Of a stretch of 64,000 nucleotides of DNA, positions 36,401 through 43,602 are shown piece after piece (position 1 is the first letter of the stretch; every line of letters begins with the position of its first letter). The translations under genes and the position numbers were made by a program. Under the pieces are notes generated by a model, which saw nothing but the letters and a program-made list of their open reading frames with translations, was not told the origin of the DNA and searched no databases. Origin of the DNA: Microbacterium luticocti DSM 19459 (GTDB lineage: Bacteria; Actinomycetota; Actinomycetes; Actinomycetales; Microbacteriaceae); NCBI RefSeq assembly GCF_000422405.1, contig NZ_AULS01000004.1, positions 124,001 through 188,000 on the forward strand, given 5' to 3'.

Positions 36401-36430
36401 GATGCCGCGGGGGCGCCGAGCCGTAGCCCG
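36401..36430. repeat. 30-bp direct repeat flanking a palindromic element, right copy
   Basis: Second copy of 36236-36265, with one base difference. It ends 18 bp before the stop codon of the convergent membrane-protein gene. Confidence 0.8.
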
Positions 36431-36448
36431 ACGCCCCCGTTCGGCGTG

Positions 36449-37573
36449 TCAGTCGCGCTGCGGCGCGTCCGGTCCGGCGGGCGGTGCCGCCGGCGGCTGG
36501 GTGCCCGGTGCCGACCCGGCTGCCGGATCGGTCGGCGCGGTCTGGCCCGAGGCGCCCGGGGTCGGCTGCCCGGGCGCCGGGGGAACGGCCGGGGCGGGCT
36601 GTCCGGGCGCGACCGCGTAGGCCGGCGGCGCCGCGGTACCGGCCGGCGCCACCGGCACACCGTCCGGCCCGACGGGCACCGGCATGCCGTCGGCGGGCAT
36701 GGCGGACGGGTCGTGCGGCTGAGCCGATCCCTCGCGGCGCACCTTCGCGGCAGCCACGAAGTACTGCACCAGACCGATCACCGACAGCGCCGCGCCGATC
36801 GCCAGCGGGTACCAGAACACCCGGTAGGTGTACTCGCCGGTGGTGCTCATCTCGGCAACGATCACCTGCACGAACGGGATCGCCGCACCCACGACGAACA
36901 CGCCGGCCCAGAGCACCACCATCCAGCGCAGCCGGCTCAGCGAGGCCTGCTGCACCGTGCCCTTCTTGTCGACCTTGGCGGGCAGCAGGCCCTGCTGCTT
37001 TCGGGTGAGCAGTGCGAACAGCAGTGTGAGCAGCAGGTACACGACGCCGACGATCAGAACCGTCAACCACAGCACGAACGCCGGGTCGTTGGTCGGATTG
37101 GCCGGCAGCGTCTTGATGAACTCGTTGTACTCGTCGGCCGTGCTCGAGTACGCGTCGATCGCGTCGTTCATGGCGCTCTCGGCCTTCGACAGCGCGGACT
37201 CGTCCTGGGTCGAGAGTGCGCCGATGCCTTTGGCCGCGCTCGCCATGTCACCGGCGATGCCGGCGAACTTCGTGCCGTATGCGGCCAGGTCCTTGTTCTG
37301 TTCGCCGTCGGCGACGCGCTGGAAGTCCTTCTGCGCCTTCGCCGCGGCCTTCTCGAAGTCGCGTGCTGCGGCCTCGGCATCGCTCAGCGACGCCGAGCTG
37401 TCGCCGTACACGGCGGTGAACGTGTCCATCGCCTTGCCCAGCTGGGTGTCGATCTGCGTCATGTCCGACGTCGAATCCGCCCATGCCGGAGCCCCCGCTC
37501 CCACGGCCAGCACGATCGCCGCCATCACGGCGATCACGAGCACCCGTGCCCTTCGTTGCACAGCATGCACCAT
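36449..37573 (-). CDS. Membrane protein with external helical domain and Pro-rich tail
   Basis: A 374-residue protein of unknown function. A signal peptide (VLVIAVMAAIVLAVGAGAPAWA) ends near residue 32. It is followed by about 130 residues predicted as extracytoplasmic helices rich in Ala, Asp and Lys (for example DAEAAARDFEKAAAKAQKDF). Then come a helix (VLWLTVLIVGVVYLLLTLLF), a short basic loop and two more helices. The C-terminal 95 residues are a Pro/Ala/Gly tail (APPAYAVAPGQPAPAVPP). The layout suggests an envelope protein. AGGGGGAAC lies upstream of the ATG as a ribosome site, so this gene is leadered. No homologous family is recognised. Confidence 0.75.
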   Translation of the reverse strand: MVHAVQRRARVLVIAVMAAIVLAVGAGAPAWADSTSDMTQIDTQLGKAMDTFTAVYGDSSASLSDAEAAARDFEKAAAKAQKDFQRVADGEQNKDLAAYGTKFAGIAGDMASAAKGIGALSTQDESALSKAESAMNDAIDAYSSTADEYNEFIKTLPANPTNDPAFVLWLTVLIVGVVYLLLTLLFALLTRKQQGLLPAKVDKKGTVQQASLSRLRWMVVLWAGVFVVGAAIPFVQVIVAEMSTTGEYTYRVFWYPLAIGAALSVIGLVQYFVAAAKVRREGSAQPHDPSAMPADGMPVPVGPDGVPVAPAGTAAPPAYAVAPGQPAPAVPPAPGQPTPGASGQTAPTDPAAGSAPGTQPPAAPPAGPDAPQRD

Positions 37574-37701
37574 CGTTCGTTCCCCCTTGTCGTCGGCCGC
37601 ACGACGCCGTCTGCGTCACGGTCGGCCTGTTTCACCGTACCCAGCACGCCGCCGCACCGCAGGTTTTCGCCCCGGAAGGTTCCGGATCGGCCGGCACGCC
37701 G

Positions 37702-37740
37702 ACCCGAGTGGCTCACGCCGGCTGGGTCAGCCACTCGGGT
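37702..37740 (-). terminator. Hairpin overlapping the end of the MATE gene
   Basis: ACCCGAGTGGCT (37702-37713) pairs perfectly with AGCCACTCGGGT (37729-37740) around a 15-nt loop. The right arm lies inside the last codons of the MATE gene, so the stem forms only once the stop codon has been transcribed. There is no U-run. Confidence 0.6.
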
Positions 37741-39035
37741 CGGCGGATGCGCCAGCCCAGGGTCACCACGCGCGCCAGCATGTACACGCCGAAGAACGCG
37801 ACCGCCAGCAGGCTCAACCCTGCCGCGCCGGCGGGATGCCACAGCCACAGCGCGACGAGCACCGGCACGTACACCACGAGGTTCACACCGCCGGCGATCG
37901 CGAGGTAGCGTGCGTCGTTCGCGCCAATGAGCACGCCGTCCAGCACGAACACGATCCCGCACACCGGCTGTGCCACCGCGAGCACGACCAGCGCCGGCTG
38001 CACGAGCGCGGCCAGCGCCGCATCGCCGGTGAACAGCAGACCGATCCAGCCTGAGAGCCCTCCGATCACGGCGCCGACCACGACGCCGAACCCGGCGCCC
38101 CACGCCAGGGTGCGCCGCAGCACCCGGCGCACCTCGCCGACCGACCCCGCCCCCAGCCCCTTGCCGATCAGCGCCTGCGCGGCGATCGCCAGGGCGTCCA
38201 GGGCGAACGCCGCCGTCGAGAACATCGTGAACGCCACCTGCCAGCCGGCCAGCTCCGCCGTGCCGAACGAGGTGGCCACGGCGACCGTCGACAGCAGCGC
38301 CACCCGCAACGACACCGTGCGCACGAACATCCACACCCCCGAGCGGGCCGACCCGCGCACCCCCTCGCGCTGCGGGCGCAGCGACGCCCGATGCCGCCGC
38401 GCCAGCCGCCCGATCACGAACGCGTACGCGGCCACCATGCCCCACTGGGCCAGCACCGTGCCGAATGCCGAACCCGCGATGCCCCAGCCGGCCCCGTAGA
38501 TGAACAGGGCGTTCAGCAGCGCGTTGGCGGCGAACCCGGTGCCGGCGATCCACAGCGGCGTGACGGTGTCTTGCATGCCCCGCAGCAGGCCGGTCGCCGC
38601 GAAGACGATGAGCATCGCCGGCAGCCCCCACATCGAGATGCCCAGGTACGTGCGCGCGTCGGCGGCCACCTCGGCCCCCGCCCCGAACAGCCCGACCAGC
38701 GCCGGTGTGCACAGGTAGCCGACCAGCGCGAGCACCGCGCCCAGGCCCAGCGCCAGCCACATCCCGTCGATGCCCACCGACACCGCGTCGCGGCTGTCAC
38801 CGGCGCCGAACCGCCGCGCCACCGCGGGCGTGGTGGAGTACGCCAGGAACACCATGAGTCCGACGATCGTCTGCAGCACGGCCGACGCGATGCCCAGCGC
38901 CGCCAGCGGCACGACACCCAGGTGACCGACCAGCGCCGAATCGACGATCAAGAAGAGCGGCTCGGCGATGAGCGCGCCCAGCGCCGGCACCGCGAGGCTC
39001 AGGATGTCGCGGTTCAGCGTGTCTGCTCGACTCAC
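37713..39035 (-). CDS. MATE-family efflux transporter (DinF-like)
   Basis: A 440-residue multidrug/oxidative-stress exporter of the MATE family with twelve helices in two similar halves. Typical segments are LSLAVPALGALIAEPLFLIV at the start, the loop LIVDSALVGHLG, FGTVLAQWGMVAAYAFVIG and AFALDALAIAAQALIGKGLG in the second half. It belongs to the DinF branch, driven by H+ or Na+. The GTG at 39035 has TAGGCT six bases upstream, indicating a leaderless start. It lies downstream of the isochorismatase-like gene on the same strand (9-bp gap), although its own promoter overlaps that gap. The substrate is unknown. Confidence 0.91.
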   Translation of the reverse strand: MSRADTLNRDILSLAVPALGALIAEPLFLIVDSALVGHLGVVPLAALGIASAVLQTIVGLMVFLAYSTTPAVARRFGAGDSRDAVSVGIDGMWLALGLGAVLALVGYLCTPALVGLFGAGAEVAADARTYLGISMWGLPAMLIVFAATGLLRGMQDTVTPLWIAGTGFAANALLNALFIYGAGWGIAGSAFGTVLAQWGMVAAYAFVIGRLARRHRASLRPQREGVRGSARSGVWMFVRTVSLRVALLSTVAVATSFGTAELAGWQVAFTMFSTAAFALDALAIAAQALIGKGLGAGSVGEVRRVLRRTLAWGAGFGVVVGAVIGGLSGWIGLLFTGDAALAALVQPALVVLAVAQPVCGIVFVLDGVLIGANDARYLAIAGGVNLVVYVPVLVALWLWHPAGAAGLSLLAVAFFGVYMLARVVTLGWRIRRPEWLTQPA

Positions 39036-39044
39036 CCTCCGAGC

Positions 39045-39617
39045 CTAGGGGCGCGCATCGGCGCCGCCGGTGAAGTCGACGTCGGCCGCGTCGACCACGG
39101 CCGCGGTACGGCCGGGTGCGCCCTGGAACGACCAGTACAGGTTCGTGTGCGCGATCACCTGGTCGACCGGCGGCGCACCCCACGCGGTCTTGTCGCCGGC
39201 GGTGTGAGCGTCTGCGACCAGCGTGGTGTCGTACCCGCGGGTGAACGCGCCGTGGATCGTGGAGCGGATGCAGACATCCGTCTCGGCGCCGCTGACCACC
39301 AGCCGGCCGGCGCCGAGCCGGTCGAGCACTGCCTGAAGGTCGGTGCCCTCGAACGCGTCGCCGTACTCCTTGTGCACCACGGCCTCGTCGGGCGCCGGCT
39401 CCAGCTCGGGCACGATGCGCCAGCCGTCGGTGTCGGGCACCAGCTCGTCGTCGCGGTGCTGCACCCACACCACGGGCACGCCGGCCGTGCGCGCGCGCTC
39501 CACCAGGTCGCGGATGCGCGTGACCACCGCATCCCGTTCGTAGGCTGCGCCGACCACGTCGTTCTGCACGTCCACCACGAGCAGCGCCGTGTTCGGCCGG
39601 TTGGTCAAGGTCGTCAT
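39045..39617 (-). CDS. Isochorismatase-like cysteine hydrolase
   Basis: A 190-residue cysteine hydrolase of the isochorismatase/nicotinamidase superfamily. The catalytic triad is visible: Asp16 in LLVVDVQND, Lys83 in AVVHKEYGDAF and Cys116 in SGAETDVCIRST. Members hydrolyse nicotinamide, N-carbamoyl compounds, biuret or isochorismate; the key metal-site pattern of nicotinamidase is not obvious, so substrate remains open. AAGGAGGCACG before the ATG is a strong ribosome site. It may be co-transcribed with the MATE gene, and it is divergent from the M13 peptidase. Confidence 0.87.
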   Translation of the reverse strand: MTTLTNRPNTALLVVDVQNDVVGAAYERDAVVTRIRDLVERARTAGVPVVWVQHRDDELVPDTDGWRIVPELEPAPDEAVVHKEYGDAFEGTDLQAVLDRLGAGRLVVSGAETDVCIRSTIHGAFTRGYDTTLVADAHTAGDKTAWGAPPVDQVIAHTNLYWSFQGAPGRTAAVVDAADVDFTGGADARP

Positions 39618-39730
39618 CGTGCCTCCTTCGTCGCCCGTTCGGGCTCGCGTGTTCTCAGAGTACGAGCGCCCCCCGACATCCGCCCTCGACGTCGGTGTGA
39701 AGCACAGCCGGGCGGCATATCCTGGAACGC

Positions 39731-41722
39731 ATGACCGAAACCCCCCGTTCGGGACTGGAGGTCGACGCGTTCAGTGCCGACATCCGCCCGCAGGACGACC
39801 TGTTCCGTCACGTGAACGGCACCTGGATCGAGCAGACCGACATCCCCGACGACAAGGCGCGGTGGGGCTCGTTCCACTTCCTCGCCGAGCAGGCCGAGGC
39901 CCAGGTGCGCACGATCGTCGAAGAGATGCAGCACGCCGAGCCGGGCACCGAAGCCCGCAAGATCGGCGACCTGTACGCGAGCTTCATGAACACGACCCGC
40001 ATCGACGAACTCGGCACCGCCCCGATCGCGGACCGGCTCGCCGAGGTCGACGCCATCGATTCGATCCCCGCGTTCCTGGCCACCGTCGGCCGGTTCGAAC
40101 GCGACGGGGTCGGCGGCATCATCGACCTGTACGTCGAGCCCGACCCCGGCGATCCGCAACGGTACGTGCCCTTCCTCATCCAGAGCGGCATCGGCCTGCC
40201 CGACGAGAGCTACTACCGGCTGGAGAACTTCGCCGAGGTGCGCGAGGCGTACCGTGCCCACATCGCACGGATGCTGCAGCTGGCCGGCATCACGGCCGCC
40301 GACAGCTTTGAACCGGGCGAGGATGCGGCATCCGTCGCCGAGCGGATCTACCGGCTCGAAGCCGACGTCGCCGCCGGCCACTGGGACAACGTGCGCAGCC
40401 GTGACGCCGTCGCCACCTACAACCTGAAGACCTGGGATGAGATCGGCCGGCTCGCCGGCGTCGACCTCGACCCGTGGCGCGACGCCGTCGCGGCCGGGCA
40501 CGAGCACGCGTTCGACGAGGCCGTGGTGTACCAGCCGAGCTTCATCGAAGCGCTCGGTGCGCTGCTGGTGCCCGCCCGGCTCGAGGACTGGAAGGCCTGG
40601 CTGCGCTTCAAGGTCGTGCACGCCGCCGCCCCGTTCCTGCCCGACCCGTTCGTCGACGAGAACTTCGCGTTCTACGGCACCACCCTCACCGGTGTGCCGG
40701 CCAACCGCGAGCGGTGGAAGCGTGGCGTCGGCATCGTCGAGGCCGCGCTCGGCGAGGCCGTCGGCCGGGTGTACGTCGAGCGGCACTTTCCGCCCGCCGC
40801 CAAAGAGGCGATGGACGAGCTGGTCGGCAACCTGATCGAGGCCTACCGGCAGAGCATTTCGCAGCTGGAGTGGATGAGCCCCGAGACCCGGCAGCGCGCC
40901 CTCGCCAAGCTCGACTCGTTCACCCCGAAGGTCGGCTACCCGGTGCGCTGGCGGGACTATTCGGCCCTGCAGATCGACGCCGACGACCTGATCGGCAACG
41001 TGCGCCGCGCCCACGTGTTCGAGCACGACCGGCAGCTTTCCAAGATCGGGCAGCCCATCGACCGTGACGAGTGGTTCATGACCCCGCAGACGGTGAACGC
41101 CTACTACAACCCGCTGATGAACGAGATCGTGTTCCCGGCGGCGATCCTGCAGTACCCGTTCTTCGACGCCGAGCGCGATGCCGCGGCCAACTACGGTGGC
41201 ATCGGCGCGGTCATCGGCCACGAGATCGGCCACGGTTTCGACGACCAGGGCAGCCGGTACGACGGCGACGGCAAGCTCGCCGACTGGTGGACCGACGCCG
41301 ACCGTGCCGCCTTCGAGCAGCGCACCAAGGACCTCATCGCGCAGTACGACGCGCTCGTGCCGGTCGGGCTGTCCGACGAGCACCACGTCAACGGCGCCCT
41401 GACCATCGGCGAGAACATCGGCGACCTGGGTGGGCTCGGCATCGCGATCAAGGCGTACGAGCTGTCGCTGGGCGGCGGGCAGGCGCCCGAGATCGACGGG
41501 TTCACCGGCATCCAGCGCCTGCTGCTGAGCTGGGGGCAGGTGTGGCGGCAGAAGGGGCGGGATGCTGAGACCATCCGCCTGCTGACCATCGACCCGCACT
41601 CGCCGAACGAGTTCCGGTGCAACCAGATCGTGCGCAACGTCGACGCGTTCTACGACGCGTTCGAGGTCACCGATTCCGACGCGCTCTGGCTGCCGACCGA
41701 TCAGCGCGTCACCATCTGGTGA
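39731..41722 (+). CDS. pepO: M13-family zinc metallopeptidase
   Basis: A 663-residue neprilysin-like (M13) zinc endopeptidase. The zinc-binding helix is GAVIGHEIGHGFDDQGSRYD (HEXXH at about residue 497). The downstream glutamate ligand lies in ENIGDLGGLGIA, and the substrate-binding NAYYNPLMNEIVFPAAIL motif precedes. The C-terminus CNQIVRNVDAFYDAFEV is family-typical. There is no signal peptide or membrane anchor, so unlike animal neprilysins it is cytoplasmic or exported by an unusual route; bacterial PepO is also cytoplasmic. The ATG has TATCCT seven bases upstream. Role: degradation of peptides up to about 30 residues. Confidence 0.95.
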   Translation: MTETPRSGLEVDAFSADIRPQDDLFRHVNGTWIEQTDIPDDKARWGSFHFLAEQAEAQVRTIVEEMQHAEPGTEARKIGDLYASFMNTTRIDELGTAPIADRLAEVDAIDSIPAFLATVGRFERDGVGGIIDLYVEPDPGDPQRYVPFLIQSGIGLPDESYYRLENFAEVREAYRAHIARMLQLAGITAADSFEPGEDAASVAERIYRLEADVAAGHWDNVRSRDAVATYNLKTWDEIGRLAGVDLDPWRDAVAAGHEHAFDEAVVYQPSFIEALGALLVPARLEDWKAWLRFKVVHAAAPFLPDPFVDENFAFYGTTLTGVPANRERWKRGVGIVEAALGEAVGRVYVERHFPPAAKEAMDELVGNLIEAYRQSISQLEWMSPETRQRALAKLDSFTPKVGYPVRWRDYSALQIDADDLIGNVRRAHVFEHDRQLSKIGQPIDRDEWFMTPQTVNAYYNPLMNEIVFPAAILQYPFFDAERDAAANYGGIGAVIGHEIGHGFDDQGSRYDGDGKLADWWTDADRAAFEQRTKDLIAQYDALVPVGLSDEHHVNGALTIGENIGDLGGLGIAIKAYELSLGGGQAPEIDGFTGIQRLLLSWGQVWRQKGRDAETIRLLTIDPHSPNEFRCNQIVRNVDAFYDAFEVTDSDALWLPTDQRVTIW

Positions 41723-41747
41723 CCTGACAGTACGCGGAAGGACGACA

Positions 41748-42668
41748 GTGGGCACGCCCCCAGAGCCCAGACGGGAGACGGCGCCGCTACGGGGGTCGCG
41801 GCGCAGCAGCAAGCCCCTGCCGAGGAGGGCGGCAGTGGGCAAACGCAGCTTCACGGCCACGCTGAAGGCGCTCGACGAGCTCGCCGCGGCGGGCGCGAAG
41901 GTGTCGGTGCGCATCGACGACCTCGACCGCGGCACACCGGTGCTCGGCGGCGACGACTTCGTCACACTGCCGGTGGCCGGGCTCGGCGTCGTACCGCTGC
42001 TGATCGAGGTGGCCGCCCAGATCGAGTCCGGCACGCTCGACCCGCTCGAGATCGTCGACCGCGACGGCATCGAGCGGGTCGAGGTCGGCGGACTCTGGCA
42101 GCACCTCAAGGCACCGGCGCTGCCGATCGGCGATCTGGCGGTGCTGGCCGCGGCCGCCGGCGATGCGACCGCCGCCAACGCTCTCATCGCCCGCGTGGGG
42201 CTGCCGGCGGTGCGAGGACGGATCGAGCAGCTGGGGCTGAAGCGCTCCGCCCTGCTCGACCGGTTCCGTGACCGGCGCGGACCCGACGACGCCCCGCATG
42301 TGGCCCTGGCCACCGCGCGCGAGCTCGCGCAGATGTTCGCGGCACTGGTCAATTCCGCGGCGGTCAGCGCCGCAGTCAGCGCCCAGGTCGCGGAGTGGCT
42401 GAGCCTGAACCACGACCTGTCGCTGGTGGCGTCGGCGACCGGGCTCGACCCGTTCGCGCACTTCAACGACGAGCACGGGCTGCTCTTCATCAACAAGACC
42501 GGCCGGGACCGTGGCATCCGTGCCGAAGCGGGCGTGCTCGCCGGCCCGCGCGCCGGCGTCTCGTACGCGTTGATCGTGTGCTTCGACGACCTGTCGATCA
42601 TGCACCGGCTGCGCGCACACGAGGTGTTCCGCACGCTCGGCGTCGAACTCATGGAATACGCGTTCTGA
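41748..42668 (+). CDS. Beta-lactamase-fold protein lacking the catalytic Ser/Lys
   Basis: A 306-residue protein resembling class A beta-lactamase/serine hydrolase proteins in length and order: an opening helix, LPVAGLGVVPLLIEVAAQIE at the expected active-site helix, AGDATAANALIARVG at the SDN-helix position, and INKTGRDRGIRAEAGVLA as the KTG strand. The SXXK nucleophile motif should sit in PVAGLGVVPLL but has Gly and Val instead of Ser and Lys, so hydrolysis is unlikely. The N-terminal 40 residues are basic. The GTG at 41748 follows GGAAGGACG; it lies 25 bp after the M13 peptidase and may share its transcript. A role as a ligand-binding pseudo-enzyme is inferred. Confidence 0.65.
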   Translation: MGTPPEPRRETAPLRGSRRSSKPLPRRAAVGKRSFTATLKALDELAAAGAKVSVRIDDLDRGTPVLGGDDFVTLPVAGLGVVPLLIEVAAQIESGTLDPLEIVDRDGIERVEVGGLWQHLKAPALPIGDLAVLAAAAGDATAANALIARVGLPAVRGRIEQLGLKRSALLDRFRDRRGPDDAPHVALATARELAQMFAALVNSAAVSAAVSAQVAEWLSLNHDLSLVASATGLDPFAHFNDEHGLLFINKTGRDRGIRAEAGVLAGPRAGVSYALIVCFDDLSIMHRLRAHEVFRTLGVELMEYAF

Positions 42669-42726
42669 CCCATCCCGGGCGGCATCGGTCAGACTGGGAA
42701 CGAACGCGACAGAAGGAGTCACACGC

Positions 42727-43602
42727 ATGCCGACCCTGCCACACGCCCCCGCCGATCACGCCTGTCTGATCGTGCACGGCCCGGACCAGCCGGGACTGGT
42801 GCAGGCGGTGTCGGGGCTGATCGCCCGCAACCGCGGCAACATCGTCACCCTCGACCAGTACTCCGACAACCCCGCCGGGGGTGCGTTCTTCCAGCGGGTC
42901 GTGTTCCACAGGCCGGACCTTGCCGCCGCGATCGACGAGATCGACGCCGACCTTCACGCGACGCTGACGCCGTTGGGCATGAGGTGGCGGCTCACCGACC
43001 AGTCCATCCCCAAGCGCATGGGCATCCTGGTCTCGACCAGCGACCATTGCCTGCTCGAGCTGCTGTGGCGGCACCGCCGCGGCGAGTTGCCGGTGACGAT
43101 CCCGATGGTCATCTCCAACCACACCGTCACCGCCGACGACGTCCGCAGCTTCTCGGTCCCGTTCTTCCACGTGCCCTCCGCCGGCGCCGACAAGTCCGCG
43201 GCCGAGGCGAAGATCCTCGACCTGGTGCGCGGCAACGTGGACTTCTTGGTGCTGGCCCGGTACATGCAGATCATTTCAGAAGACTTCTTGGATGCCGTCG
43301 GGGTGCCCGTGATCAACATCCACCACTCGTTCCTGCCCGCCTTCGTCGGCGCCGCCCCCTACCGCAAGGCCAAAGAACGCGGCGTGAAGCTGATCGGCGC
43401 CACCAGCCACTATGTGACCCGCGAGCTGGACGCCGGCCCCATCATCGAACAGGACGTGACCCGGGTCGATCACTCCATGACCGCGGGCGATCTGCAGGCC
43501 CGCGGCGCCGACGTGGAACGTGCCGTGCTGGCGCGTGCGGTGCAATGGCACGCCGAAGACCGCATCATCCGCCACGGCAACCACACCATCGTGTTCACCT
43601 GA
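42727..43602 (+). CDS. purU: Formyltetrahydrofolate deformylase
   Basis: A 291-residue enzyme that hydrolyses 10-formyl-tetrahydrofolate to THF and formate, balancing the one-carbon pool. The N-terminal ACT domain (CLIVHGPDQPGLVQAVSGLI, residues 12-31) senses methionine/glycine in the E. coli enzyme. The C-terminal formyltransferase domain has PMVISNHTVTADDV, the catalytic histidine in INIHHSFLPAFVGA and the aspartate in QDVTRVDHSMT. AGAAGGAG precedes the ATG as a ribosome site. The gene ends convergently with the molybdoenzyme gene, their stop codons overlapping by 8 bp. That neighbour may oxidise the formate it makes. Confidence 0.95.
   Translation: MPTLPHAPADHACLIVHGPDQPGLVQAVSGLIARNRGNIVTLDQYSDNPAGGAFFQRVVFHRPDLAAAIDEIDADLHATLTPLGMRWRLTDQSIPKRMGILVSTSDHCLLELLWRHRRGELPVTIPMVISNHTVTADDVRSFSVPFFHVPSAGADKSAAEAKILDLVRGNVDFLVLARYMQIISEDFLDAVGVPVINIHHSFLPAFVGAAPYRKAKERGVKLIGATSHYVTRELDAGPIIEQDVTRVDHSMTAGDLQARGADVERAVLARAVQWHAEDRIIRHGNHTIVFT

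Noticed and set aside
39614..42685. 1023-codon minus-strand frame
   Set aside because: It is antisense to the M13 peptidase and the beta-lactamase-fold gene, both of which show clear family motifs on the plus strand.
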